DNA of 64,000 nucleotides from Intestinimonas butyriciproducens (GCF_004154955.1 NZ_CP011524.1:2108001-2172000); one strand, 5' to 3'. Counted from the first letter of the stretch, positions 7,308-17,322 are shown. Numbers and translations: made by a program. The notes: a model not told the origin generated them from the sequence alone.

Positions 7308-10300
7308 TTACCTCTTCCCCAACTGGTCGTAGAGCGCATTGCCCTGTGGACCGATGAGCGCCCGCAGGGCGGCCTTTTTGTCGGCGGCGGACATTTCCTT
7401 GCTGTCCTTGTTGTAGATGCTCCATGCCTGCGCGTACTGCTCCGGCGTGAGGCTCGGGAAACGTTCCTTCACTCCTGGCCACCGCTTCTGAGCCCCGTCG
7501 GACATCTGGGAAATAGCGAAGCTCTCCGCGTTGGAGTAGTCCACGTCCAAATCCTTGGGAATGTATATCCCATCGGACAGCATCGTCCGGTCCAAAAATT
7601 CTTTCTGCCCCTGGGTGAGCCGTCCGTCCGAGAAGAGGGCCTTCCGCACGGCGGCGTTGGCTTCGGAGGCATTCCCCACTGCCTTCCGCTCCGCCAGCAG
7701 GTCCTTATACTCCAGATAAAGCCCGAAGTCGATCCCTTGTTGCGTGATGGAATAAGCCTTCTCCCACAGGCTGCTCTTGTATGGTACGCCCCGGGCCGCC
7801 AGCAGTTCCCGCTTGGCGGTATCCTCGCCAAAAGATACCACGTCGGCCAGCATCTCCGCCTTCTCCTGGTCGGACGCGCTCTGGTAGCTCTTCGAGCCCA
7901 CCAGGCTCTCCATCAGTCCGAGGGTGACCTGTCCCCTGCTGCGCTGGTATGCGTCCCGTTCCACCGGCGTGAGGCTGTAGGACTGGTTGTCGTGCCGGAC
8001 CGTGTAGGGCGCGTTCTTACCCGGGTAGATGTTTACCGCTCCGGTACCGCTGCTGATCCTCTCCAATTCCTTCTCTACGGCGTTCTGCTTGTAGGTCTGG
8101 AGCTGTCCCGGCAGAAGGTTGTCGTTGAGCAGGTTCAATGCCGTATTACCGGTATAGGTCCGCTCCCGTCCGAAGCCGTCCACGGAGGCGGGGAGGTTTT
8201 CACGGAACATGGGCAGTCCGGACACAATGCTGTCCCGCACGGTACCCAACGTGGACCCGCTGCTGTACTGGCTTCGGACCGTGTCGTCCAGACCGGTGGC
8301 GATCCCCTTTACAAAGTTGGGCAGAAGGAAGCTGGACGCCTGGGAACCGCCGTAACTGAGTAGCATTCCGATGACCTTCTCCCCCGCAGTCTCTCCCTCT
8401 GCGTAGGTGTAGGCGTCCATCAGACTTCGAATCGACGACATAGCGGGCAGGTCCAGCACTGCCTGGAACGTGGCGCTCCCAGAAGACATCGCCACATCCA
8501 CAAGCGACAGCTCCCCGTCTTCCCGGTAGGAGTCGGCCATCAGCGCCCCCGCCGCCATAATGGCGTTCAGGGGCTCCAGGAATCCGATAGACATCAGCGT
8601 ATCGCCGTCCCGCCACTCTGCGCCCTCTCCATTCAGCCAGCGCAGGGTGGCCGACAGGTTCCACTGGGTGCCGTTCTTCCCCCGCGCCCGCTCCAGGGCC
8701 TCCTTGTCCTTGTCTTCCGCACCGACCACGCTGAGCAGACCGGCCAGTGCCATGGCCCCGAACCCGGCCAGCGCGGCGGAGCCGGTGATCCCGCGTCCCA
8801 CATTTCGTACCGCCTGGGCCTGCATCTCCGGGGAGAGCGTCCCCTTCTTGGCCTGATATAACGTCCGCGCCACGTCCTTCATGCCGTTTGCCAGCCCCAG
8901 GGGGCTGTAGTTGGCTGCTTGAGAGACCAAGTTGCCCGGCACCCGGGCGAAGGGAAGCATGAGATCCCCAACGCCGAAGGAGCCGCCCCTGGAGTCCTTG
9001 AGAGCGAATTTGTTGCCCGCATTGCGCAAGCCGGTCATGGCCCCGGAAAATCTTCCTTCATTCTGGAACGTGCGCTGCCGTGCGGTCTCGTCCGCCCAGG
9101 TGGGAAGGGCTTTGACGCCAAGCTTCCCCGCGGATTTCAGCTCGTCTATGCCGCGCTGGGCCTCCGCTCGGATGCCGCCTTTCTGGAACTCGTCCGTGGT
9201 GTTCAGGGCGTATCCCTCGTATTTGGCCCAGGTGGACAGCAGACGCTCAAAGAGGTTGCCGGTCATCTTGAACGTCCGCCCCGCAGCTCCCTCATAGCGG
9301 CCCCTGGCGTTCTCCGTGTTGGCGTCCAGGCCCACCTGTATGTAGGATTTCAGCAACCCCTCCAGCGAGCCCTGACGCTTGGTCTTCGAGAGCCAGGACT
9401 TGTCCACCGCCGTGGTGCGCTGCCCGGTCAGCTTGGACAGTGCGATGTCAAGCGGAACTCCAATGTCGTTGGAGAGCGTCTCCAGCGGGTCAAACACGTT
9501 GTTGCTCACCAGGTTGCGCATGACGGTGGACGCCTTGGAGAGCATCCCCATCACCCGGTAGTTCTTTATGGCTTCCAACGGGCTGACCGGCAGATAGTCG
9601 GCGGCGATGCTGCGGAGCTGGGATACGGCCACATCCCGCAAGAAAGCCTCCGCGTCACCGTAGCGCTTTGCGACCTCCCGCAGGGCCCAATCCATCTGCC
9701 TGGTGGTCTGCTTTGAGAATAGACCGGTGGTGCCTCGAATCTCGCTGTTGCGCTCGATCAGTGCGATCAGACCATCCACATCCCCCTCTCCGACGCTCTC
9801 CAGAGCGTTCACCTGCGTTTCCACATCATTCAGGATGGCGTTGCGCCTGGACTCGTCCATTTCGATGCCGTCCAGCACCTTGGCCGCGTCCATCAGAATC
9901 CCCTCCGGGGTCCTGGTGTACTTTGCAAACGCCTGAATCATCTGGCCGGCGTTGGTTCCCTTCTCCTGGATGAGCTTGCGCCACCGGTTGAACTCGGCGT
10001 AGTCGCCTGTCTGCTTCCCCTGTTGCCGTGCCCATGACAGGATGCCCATGGCCGTGTCCAGGTCTTCCCCGCTCCAGGCTTCCTTGTTGGGGAGATCGGC
10101 CTTCTCCCCTTCGAAGTCGTTTGCCAGCCGGTCCTGCGCATGGGACATGCTCTGCCGTTCGGAGACAGGGTCGTAGGTGAGATCTTCGGGCCTGACCCCG
10201 GCCATCTGCTTGTCCACATCCTTGTAGATACCGCTGTTTTCAAAGGTGTTCGTTTCCACCTTGGATATTTTGGGGGCTGACTGAAACGGGTTTTCCGCCG

Positions 10301-10958
10301 AGCCCACTGTGTTCGGACCGAAGCCCCCTACGGATGTTTCCGGCCCCGCCTGGGCAGACTGGGTATTGCCACCGGCGGAGGAATCTGCTATAATGGGGGT
10401 AGAAGAAAGCTCAGGCTCCGTCGTCTTGGACGTAGAGGTTGGGGTCTCCATGGAGGCATCCACCCCGGAGGGAGAGCTTTCTTTTTCTTTTACGTACAGC
10501 GTGCGGCCTTCAAACGTTCCCCGCTTGGAATTGTCAAATTGAATGTACACCACAGTCCCGTCTGGAAGCATCTTTTCAAAGATGACCCCCTGACGATATG
10601 GCGAACTCTTTTCGGCATGCCCGGGCCGAATATTATCCGGGTTCTTCACTACAGACGGAAGCGCATCAATGATATCCGACGTAAGGGGCAGATTTCCTTT
10701 TCTGACCTCCGCTTCTGGGTCCCCGTGCGTATCAAGGATGTGTTTTACACCGTCGTTCGTTACGATAAAATCACGTTCCGAAACTTCGTACCCAAGAATA
10801 TCACTCACTGCCGCTCTGGTCCCCTCGCTCATCCTCCCCAGATACAGCTTTTCCAATTTTTCATCGGGGCGTCCTTTTCTGCCGTTCCTCCACTTCTCAA
10901 AGAAGGCTGACACAGACGAATCGATCCCGGCTACCGATGCAATAATGGACAGGTAGGC
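7308..10958 (-). pseudogene. 5'-truncated phage polyvalent / internal virion protein with PBECR-type domain
   Basis: About 1,216 codons remain open, but the 5' end is lost at the deletion junction with the recombinase gene (about 10945-10962) and no start or promoter is left. Near the surviving N-terminus (about 10487-10772) is a domain with NDGVKHILDTHGD, a YRQGVIFEK strand and GRTLYVKEK. This resembles the phage Barnase-EndoU-ColicinE5-RelE-like (PBECR) nuclease domains carried by polyvalent proteins. A long helical region follows, then a Gly/Ala-rich hydrophobic stretch (SAALAGFGAMALAGLL) and a helical tail, as in proteins injected with phage DNA. Base composition is close to the host. Probably not expressed. 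Confidence 0.75.
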
Positions 10959-11399
10959 ATCTGCACCTACAAGGGCACCGTCTCGGAGAAGAAGGTAGAA
11001 AAGTATCTCCTGCAAAATGTGGCGGGCGAGTTGGAGGCGTTCCTTTCAGGCGCGGAGCTCGCCGGCAGGCAGAAAAAGAAAAAGCTCGTTGAACTCGACG
11101 TCGCCAAGCTCAACGAGCAACTGCGCAGGGTGAATGTAGTCTTTGTGGCTGGGAATATCTCGGACGAGGAATACGCGGAGCAAGTCGCGGAGATCAAAAG
11201 GAAATTAGAGAAAGCGAAGCAGGCAGAAAAGGATGAGCGGCCGCCGGACTTGAAAATCTTGAAGCAGTTCCTAAAAAGCGACTTTGCATCGATCTATGCG
11301 ACATTAAGCAAAGAAGATAAACGCCGCATGTGGCGGTCCATCATCGAGGAAATCTATATTGACGGCATCCACCCATGTGGGATCAAATTCAGAGCGTGA
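10959..11399 (+). pseudogene. 3' fragment of a large serine recombinase
   Basis: Only the C-terminal part survives: the last zinc-ribbon strand (CTYKGTVSEKKVEKYLL), then the coiled-coil segment rich in Lys/Glu and the terminal domain (ISDEEYAEQVAEIKRKL, ATLSKEDKRRMWRSIIEEI) of the TnpX/phiC31-like family. The catalytic N-terminal resolvase domain and most of the recombinase domain are gone. The gene ends 53 bases before the attR core, the usual position of a serine integrase next to its attachment site. The frame is open to the end, but there is no start, so it cannot make a working enzyme. Confidence 0.88.
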
Positions 11400-11438
11400 C
11401 TTTCACGCTCTGTTTTTCTGCCAAAAAGTCAGGACTAA

Positions 11439-11534
11439 TTACACCACTTCCGTGGATACTCCGGCTCCTCCGAAAAAGACGATGTCGTCGCTGCCGTCCA
11501 ACCAGCTCTGTAGTGTCTCCAGTTCCGTTTTCAT
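11439..11534 (-). pseudogene. Orphan 5' fragment of the host sirtuin gene
   Basis: Too short to stand out by itself: 31 codons running from ATG 11532-11534 to a TAA at 11439-11441 supplied by the element. The peptide ends IVFFGGAGVSTEVV; the GGAGVSTE part is the sirtuin NAD motif, and the last two residues are element sequence. The ATG overlaps the TGA of the GGDEF gene (ATGA), so the intact sirtuin was translationally coupled to it. Joining this fragment to residue 51 of the chimeric gene gives a 242-residue protein, the normal length for bacterial CobB-type sirtuins. Confidence 0.88.
11452..11459. repeat. attR core of element 1
   Basis: GTGGATAC, identical to 7036-7043. The host sirtuin 5' fragment lies to its right; to its left is the element arm with GTCAGGACTAA at 11428-11438, the complement of the other arm. 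Confidence 0.85.
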
Positions 11535-14125
11535 CCATTGTCTCCTCCCTCTCCCTCCACCGGGTAGCACGAGATCAGATAAGCCCCCCGCCTCCCCCGC
11601 CAGGGGATCTCGGTCGCCACCGCCTCTACCTCCCGGCCCAGCAGACGGCTGAAGATGCGCCTGCCTGTCCCGTCCGCCTGCTCATCCCCTAGAGGACAGA
11701 TCGGACAGGGGGTGTCATTGCCGAAAAAGGCACGGTAGCAAGTATCGCCCAGCCGCAGTTCGGGCGCCGCTTTTCTCGTTCTGTCGTTAACGAACAGGAC
11801 CGCGTGGGTGTCAGGATCCACCACATAAATACACGCCTGCTGATGATTCAGGATCGCGGTCAGGTCCTCTGCCACCCGCTCCGCCTTCTCCTGCGCCCGG
11901 TAGCGGACCAAGAACGTCCCCACGATGTCTGCGACCAAAGAGAGTACCTCCACCTGCTCCTTTGTCCAGACATAGGCCCCCCGGCACTCATCGAACCCCA
12001 CCGTCCCCTTGAACGTGCCGCCACTGCGGACTGCGCACTGGAGCATAGCGTGAATGCCCTGGGGTTCCAAGATCATCCGTGTGCCGCTCTCCTTGGGCAG
12101 TTTGGAGACATCCCGGATATATAGTGCACCCCTTTCCTTCAGCACGTCGACGGAGTCCTTGATCGATTCCAGCTCTACGCGCTGCAGGTTGCCGATCTCC
12201 GGCTGCGTCTGCTCATCACACCATTCAAATGTGTTGCGCAGATACTGTCCGTCCTCCTCCAGCTCAAAAATATAGGCGCGGCTCACGCGCATCTTTTTCC
12301 CGATAATCTCCAGCAAAAGTGCGATGGCCCTCCCCACATCGTCCGCCTCATACAGCGTCCGGAATACATACCCGGCCAGATCTCCGGACTGGAAGCCTTC
12401 GCCCCGCTCCGATTCGATCTCTCCCCGCTCCCGGACCAGGGTCGTCCCCTTTCGCTCTGACCAGCCCATACCATGCACATAAAAGGCAACCTGGTTCTTT
12501 CCCTTGTCTTTTGCACAGTAGAGGGCGGCGTCCGCATTTCGAAAGAGGCTGTGATAGTCCTCTCCATCCTGCGGGCTCACGGCAACGCCGATGCTGCAGG
12601 AGAGGCAGTGCCTGTCCTCCCGTTCCATCAGGCGGCGGAACAATTTCAGTATCTCCTCCGCCTTTTGCGCCAAAATCTCCCGGCTCCGGACCCCGGAGAG
12701 GTAGACGCAGAACTCATCTCCGCCGATGCGGGCCACGATATCCTCCCCCCGGAAGCTCCCCTTGAGGGCCCCTGCAATATCAGTGAGCACCGCGTCTCCG
12801 CCCAGATGACCGTATCGGTCGTTGACCAGCTTGAAGTCGTCCACGTCCAGAACAAAGAGCGCCCCCATCTCTCCCGGCGCAATACCCTCCAGCCTTTGGG
12901 CAATCAGTTCCTGGGCGGCCCTCCTGTTGTAGATGCCGGTGAGGGTGTCCTGCTCTGCCATGCGCCGCAGCTTTTGGGTCTGGCGCTTTATGGAGTCGAT
13001 GTCGATGACGACGCCCACGGCCCTTCGGCGCGTCCCTCCTTCCAGATGCTGAAGCGTGATCCGTATCCGGTACCAGGAGTGGCGGCCCTCGGCGTTTGAG
13101 ATCCGCGCCTCCGCCTCCGCGTAAGGCGCGCCGCCCTTCACCCGCCGTACCAGCTCATAGAGGTTTTCCCGATCCTCGGGATGGATCCGTTCATCCCACT
13201 GCGTTCCCGCCTCCGGCGGGTCCGGCAGCGGAGGATATCCAAATTTCTGCCGCCAGTTCTCGGAATATCTGACTGTGTCATGCTCCAGATCCCATTCAAA
13301 GATCACGTCATTGGTCTGGGAGGAGATGATCTGATACCGCTCCAGACTGTCCTGGAGCTTCTGCCTGGCGTGCTTGTCCTGCGTCTCATCCATGAGAATG
13401 CAGTGGAAGGCACCCTTTCCGTCTCCCTTTCTCACCAGACGGCCTCTGTCCAGGACCCAGATTACCGTCCCGTCCTTCCGACGGATGCGGTATTCAACCT
13501 CCCTGTCGGCGCCTCGGTTGAGCTGCTTCCCAATCTGCCCCCGTGTACGCTCCAGATCCTCGGGCAAAATCATCCCGGCCAATTGGCCGTCAAAGCGGTC
13601 ACGCACCTCCTCACGGGTATAGCCGACCAGGCGCAGAAACCCCTCGCTGTATTCCAGAAGACGCAGCTCCGGGCTATTGTCGCAGCAGATGATGCCACCG
13701 GGCAGATCCAGAGACAGCAGGTCGGCCCCCGGGCCCCATCCGTCCGCAGGGCTTCGCTCCGGTCCGGAGGCCGAGGGCTCCCCCTGTACCGAGGTATGCA
13801 CGTGCAGAAGCCGCATCTCATCTTCAACACAGAGGCACAACGCGGAAATCCGCAGTGCCGCTGTCCGGCGGGAGGGGTCTTCCCCCCGCACTGCGGCCGT
13901 TCCCGTCACCAGACACAGACCCTCGCCCAAGGAAGACGGGATCAGCTCCATTCCGTCCACATACAGCCGCGCCCTTCCGTACAGGGCCTCCAGGCAGTCT
14001 TTTCCCGTCCAGTCCGTGCCCTCCGCCAGCGCAGCCCAGTCCGGCCCCAGACCCGGGTGCTCCACATATCCGCGCACTTTCCTCTCCACAAGCTCCAGCG
14101 CGGCGCGTTCCAGTTCCATCGCCAT
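11531..14125 (-). CDS. PAS/GGDEF/GAF sensor diguanylate cyclase
   Basis: 864 residues with no membrane segment, so probably cytoplasmic. In order: an N-terminal unknown domain (about 1-110), two PAS domains (about 140-250 and 265-380), a GGDEF domain (about 392-550) with an intact active site RIGGDEF at 467-472 and an inhibitory RxxD site (RGED) five residues before it, a GAF-like domain (about 590-760), and a C-terminal PAS-like domain with a CPICPL cysteine pair. It should make cyclic-di-GMP in response to bound ligands or redox cues. ATG 14125 has AAGGAG 8 bases upstream. The former downstream partner was the sirtuin. Confidence 0.9.
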   Translation of the reverse strand: MAMELERAALELVERKVRGYVEHPGLGPDWAALAEGTDWTGKDCLEALYGRARLYVDGMELIPSSLGEGLCLVTGTAAVRGEDPSRRTAALRISALCLCVEDEMRLLHVHTSVQGEPSASGPERSPADGWGPGADLLSLDLPGGIICCDNSPELRLLEYSEGFLRLVGYTREEVRDRFDGQLAGMILPEDLERTRGQIGKQLNRGADREVEYRIRRKDGTVIWVLDRGRLVRKGDGKGAFHCILMDETQDKHARQKLQDSLERYQIISSQTNDVIFEWDLEHDTVRYSENWRQKFGYPPLPDPPEAGTQWDERIHPEDRENLYELVRRVKGGAPYAEAEARISNAEGRHSWYRIRITLQHLEGGTRRRAVGVVIDIDSIKRQTQKLRRMAEQDTLTGIYNRRAAQELIAQRLEGIAPGEMGALFVLDVDDFKLVNDRYGHLGGDAVLTDIAGALKGSFRGEDIVARIGGDEFCVYLSGVRSREILAQKAEEILKLFRRLMEREDRHCLSCSIGVAVSPQDGEDYHSLFRNADAALYCAKDKGKNQVAFYVHGMGWSERKGTTLVRERGEIESERGEGFQSGDLAGYVFRTLYEADDVGRAIALLLEIIGKKMRVSRAYIFELEEDGQYLRNTFEWCDEQTQPEIGNLQRVELESIKDSVDVLKERGALYIRDVSKLPKESGTRMILEPQGIHAMLQCAVRSGGTFKGTVGFDECRGAYVWTKEQVEVLSLVADIVGTFLVRYRAQEKAERVAEDLTAILNHQQACIYVVDPDTHAVLFVNDRTRKAAPELRLGDTCYRAFFGNDTPCPICPLGDEQADGTGRRIFSRLLGREVEAVATEIPWRGRRGAYLISCYPVEGEGGDNG

Positions 14126-14203
14126 GGGGCGCTCTCCTTTCCATTTCATGTCGGCCCTCGTGCCGCAAGAGCGTTTCCCAGTAGATCTCTCCGATTTGTC
14201 TTT

Positions 14204-14232
14204 ATCATACCGCATCTTGCGGAAAAGGACAA
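14204..14232 (-). promoter_or_regulatory. Sigma-A promoter of the GGDEF gene
   Basis: Minus strand TTGTCC (14227-14232), 17 bases, TATGAT (14204-14209), about 80 bases before the start codon. Confidence 0.7.
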
Positions 14233-14379
14233 GGATAACCCTGCTTTTTCTGCGCAAGGGCCGTATCCCCGTCGTCGTCCTCTTCTCCCGCCGTCTCCAG
14301 GTTTTTGACCGATTTCTACGAAAACCCCCACACGGTTTTAGCCGAAATGTAAAACTTGAGGAAAGTGCTTTACATGGGA

Positions 14380-14408
14380 TTTACGTTTACGGAAAACACG
14401 GATATAAT
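14380..14408 (+). promoter_or_regulatory. Sigma-A promoter of the Na/Pi transporter
   Basis: TTTACG (14380-14385), 17 bases, TATAAT (14403-14408). It leaves an untranslated leader of roughly 100 bases in which I see no clear structure. Confidence 0.7.
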
Positions 14409-14513
14409 TTATGTTGGGGCAATGAGGCGATCCTCTCTATTTTCGTGCCCGGAGCATCGTTCCGGCCGCCCCTAACGCAATTTGACAGAGAAGTCAGATT
14501 TGGAGGCAGACAG

Positions 14514-16289
14514 GTGAATATAACGGACGTGATCACCCTCATCGGGGCCATCGCTACCTTTCTCTTCGGCATGTCCACCATGACCGACGGCTTGGAGAAG
14601 CTGTCCAGCGGCCGTCTGGAGGGCATATTGGAACGGCTGACCAGCAATGTGTTCCGGGGTGTCCTGCTGGGCGCGCTGGTCACCGGATTGATCCAGAGCT
14701 CCGCCGCCACCACCGTCATGTGCGTCGGCTTCGTTAACGCGGGCATCATGAAGCTGGAGCAAACGGTCGGCATCATCATGGGGGCCAATATCGGCACCAC
14801 CGTCACGGCACAGCTCCTGCGCCTGGGGGATATCTCCTCCGACAACCTGCTTCTTTTGCTGCTTAAGCCCTCCGTACTGGGCCCCCTCCTGGCTGCGGCG
14901 GGCGTTGTGCTGTATCTGTTCCTGCGCGGCGGGCGCAAACGCATCGTGGGGCAGATCATCCTGGGGCTGGGCCTTCTCTTTATCGGCATGAACACGATGG
15001 AGCGCGCGGTCTCCGGTCTTAAGGATCTGCCCGAATTCCAGGAGCTCTTCGTCGCTTTCTCCAATCCCCTCCTGGGGATTCTGGCGGGTGCCGCCGTCAC
15101 CGCCCTGATCCAGAGCTCCTCGGCCTCTATGGGCATCCTCCAGGCCGTGAGCTCCACCGGTGTGGTTCGCTTTTACACCGCCATCCCTCTTATCATGGGG
15201 CAGAATATCGGTACCTGCGTCACCGCCATTCTCTCCTCCATCGGTGCCAGCAAAAACGCCAAACGGACGGCCATGATCCATCTTCTCTTCAACGTGATCG
15301 GCACCCTGTTCTTCCTGGCGCTCCTCTATGTGGGCAACACCCTGTTCCACTTCACCTTCTGGGACAGTGTGATGAACCGGGGCTCTATCGCCAATCTGCA
15401 CCTGTGCTTTAATGTCGCCTGTACCGCTCTGCTGCTGCCCTTCCACAAGATTCTGGTGAAAATCGTGGAAAAACTGGTCCCCGGGGATACCGTGGCCCCC
15501 GAGTTCAACCTGCTGGACGAGCGCTTTCTCTCCTCCCCCTCCGTGGCTCTGGACCAGGCCCGCACCGCCGTCATTACCATGGGGGAGAAGGCCCGCGAAG
15601 ATTTCCTTCTGGCCGTGGAGCTGCTCTCCGACTATGATGAAAAAAAGCTGGAGCGCCTCCAGGAAAATGAGGCCACCATCGACAAGCTGGAGAACACGCT
15701 GGACAGCTATCTGGTCAAGCTGACGGACCGGGCCCTCACAGACCCGGAGAGCGCCCTGGTGTCCGAGCTGCTCCACACCCTCACCAATTTCGAGCGCATC
15801 GGCGACTACGCCGTCAATGTCTCCGAGATCGCCTCCACCATGCACCAGCGGGACATCGCCTTTTCTCCCGTGGCCAGAGATGAGATCCGGAGCCTTACCG
15901 ACGCCGTCATGGAGACTTTGGACACCACCCTGACCTGCTATCGGAATCGGGACCATGCCCTGGCCCTCCATGTGGAACCGCTGGAGGAAGTGGTGGACCT
16001 CATGCAGGAGGTGCTGAAAAACCGACATATTGAGCGACTCAAGGCCGGGGCCTGTACCATCGAGCTGGGCACACAGTTCCTGGAACTGCTGATCAATCTG
16101 GAGCGTATCTCCGACCACTGCTCCAACGTGGCCATGCTCATTGTCCGTACGACCGCTCCCGTCAGTGAACATCTGCCCGACACCCATACTTACCTCAAAT
16201 ATCTCCATGCCGGCGGAGATCAGGAGTTCGACCGTCTCTTTGCCGAATACCGGGAAAAGTACTTCAGCCCGATCGAGATGGAGAAATAA
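14514..16289 (+). CDS. Na/Pi-cotransporter family protein with PhoU-like domain
   Basis: 591 residues. Two Na/Pi-cotransporter repeats, each with the signature QSSAATT (about residue 60) and QSSSASMG (about residue 200), make up the membrane part (about residues 1-310). A cytoplasmic PhoU-like helical domain follows (about 340-560). Such proteins are annotated as sodium-dependent phosphate importers; the PhoU tail suggests regulation by phosphate status. GTG 14514 follows GGAGG by 7 bases, although the frame is open far upstream. Monocistronic, ending at a strong shared terminator. Confidence 0.9.
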   Translation: MNITDVITLIGAIATFLFGMSTMTDGLEKLSSGRLEGILERLTSNVFRGVLLGALVTGLIQSSAATTVMCVGFVNAGIMKLEQTVGIIMGANIGTTVTAQLLRLGDISSDNLLLLLLKPSVLGPLLAAAGVVLYLFLRGGRKRIVGQIILGLGLLFIGMNTMERAVSGLKDLPEFQELFVAFSNPLLGILAGAAVTALIQSSSASMGILQAVSSTGVVRFYTAIPLIMGQNIGTCVTAILSSIGASKNAKRTAMIHLLFNVIGTLFFLALLYVGNTLFHFTFWDSVMNRGSIANLHLCFNVACTALLLPFHKILVKIVEKLVPGDTVAPEFNLLDERFLSSPSVALDQARTAVITMGEKAREDFLLAVELLSDYDEKKLERLQENEATIDKLENTLDSYLVKLTDRALTDPESALVSELLHTLTNFERIGDYAVNVSEIASTMHQRDIAFSPVARDEIRSLTDAVMETLDTTLTCYRNRDHALALHVEPLEEVVDLMQEVLKNRHIERLKAGACTIELGTQFLELLINLERISDHCSNVAMLIVRTTAPVSEHLPDTHTYLKYLHAGGDQEFDRLFAEYREKYFSPIEMEK

Positions 16290-16290
16290 A

Positions 16291-16327
16291 AAAGGGCCGC
16301 CTCCGACGATGTCGGAGGCGGCCCTTT
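16291..16327. terminator. Bidirectional terminator
   Basis: Long stem GGGCCGCCTCCGAC with its complement around a 3-base loop (about 16294-16324), flanked by A and T tracts, shared by the Na/Pi gene and the converging membrane-protein gene. Confidence 0.92.
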
Positions 16328-16333
16328 ACCAAG

Positions 16334-17134
16334 TTACATCAACTTCACAGTGTAATAGACCGCCATCACGAAGAGCCAAGCCACCATCACAAAAATGAGA
16401 TAGTACGCAGCGGCGGTCCCAAGGATCAGCGCCGCCGCCAAAGCAGCGGCTACGATCCCACATGTGAGGTAGACCATCCCGTACCCCGCGTTTCGGCCTA
16501 ATACCTGGATGCTGCGGCCGCCCAGGCGGAGGACGCCGCCGTTTTTCTGCATGGAGCGGCAGACCAGCACCGCCGCTACCAGCACCACAGCCGTCACGGC
16601 CATATAGCCGTAGACTACGGCAGCATGGCCGCCGTTGGCCTTGCGGAACAGCCAGAGCCCCAGGATACCCAGAGCCGAGAGGACCGTCACAGCAAAGAAC
16701 TCATGCTGATAGAGGTAATAGACCAGTGCCAGCACCGCAATGGCCGGAACCAGTCCGCACAGGAGCTGCACACCGGAGGCATAGAACCGATAAGTGACCG
16801 CCGCGATGACCATCAGGATACCAAACGCCACGGTGAGACATCCGGGAAGCACAATGTTTTTCCCACCCCTGCGCCAGAACAGCAGCCACACCAGACAGAG
16901 CACGAAGCCCCCCGCCGTGACCCCCAGAATGGTCGGAAAGGCCGCCAACAGGGCACCCTGGAACTCAATCTCGCCCGGCCGGGTGGTGGCGTTGATATAA
17001 TAACGGTTCAGAAGAAGCAGAATAAGCTCTGCCACCACGGCGGCGCCGAACCAGATCAGCACCCGGTTGAGGGCTGCATCCTCTTTCCGGCTTTGTGCCG
17101 CGCGCTTTTCTGACACGCGTTTCTCTTTATCCAT
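16334..17134 (-). CDS. Membrane protein of unknown function
   Basis: 266 residues: a charged 25-residue cytoplasmic N-terminus (MDKEKRVSEKRAAQSRKED), then about eight hydrophobic segments ending close to the C-terminus. I recognise no motif. It is monocistronic and convergent with the Na/Pi transporter. Only the topology can be stated. Confidence 0.8.
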   Translation of the reverse strand: MDKEKRVSEKRAAQSRKEDAALNRVLIWFGAAVVAELILLLLNRYYINATTRPGEIEFQGALLAAFPTILGVTAGGFVLCLVWLLFWRRGGKNIVLPGCLTVAFGILMVIAAVTYRFYASGVQLLCGLVPAIAVLALVYYLYQHEFFAVTVLSALGILGLWLFRKANGGHAAVVYGYMAVTAVVLVAAVLVCRSMQKNGGVLRLGGRSIQVLGRNAGYGMVYLTCGIVAAALAAALILGTAAAYYLIFVMVAWLFVMAVYYTVKLM

Positions 17135-17259
17135 GGATCCATCTCCTTGTACGATGCTCGCAGAGACCCGGCGTCCACAGGACGACCAGTCTAACAGATG
17201 GTATTCTATCAGAAATCGCCGGGGTTTGCAACTAGAAAAAACGGATATCCCTGCTTAGG

Positions 17260-17288
17260 TTGTCATCAACCGGCCAATATGATACAAT
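17260..17288 (+). promoter_or_regulatory. Promoter of the ApbE-NusG_II-Gx operon
   Basis: TTGTCA (17260-17265), 17 bases, TACAAT (17283-17288), about 35 bases before the ApbE start. Confidence 0.7.
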
Positions 17289-17322
17289 TATTTTATCTTT
17301 TTTAATCGGCTGTGAGGATAGT

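Larger units (their letters stand above)
7036..11459. mobile_element. Element 1: serine-recombinase prophage remnant inserted in a sirtuin gene
   Basis: About 4.4 kb bounded by the 8-bp core GTATCCAC. It contains, left to right, an element-encoded promoter and sirtuin 5' end, the 3' part of a phage polyvalent protein gene (minus strand), and the 3' part of a large serine recombinase gene (plus strand) ending next to attR, where integrase genes usually lie. The arms beside the cores, TTAGTCCTGAC (7051-7061) and GTCAGGACTAA (11428-11438), form a perfect inverted repeat when the ends are joined, which fits an attP. Everything between the two truncated genes has been deleted. Confidence 0.85.

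Noticed and set aside
13677-14513. N-terminal extension of the Na/Pi transporter
   Set aside because: The open frame upstream of GTG 14514 is antisense to the GGDEF gene and is interrupted by the transporter's own promoter.
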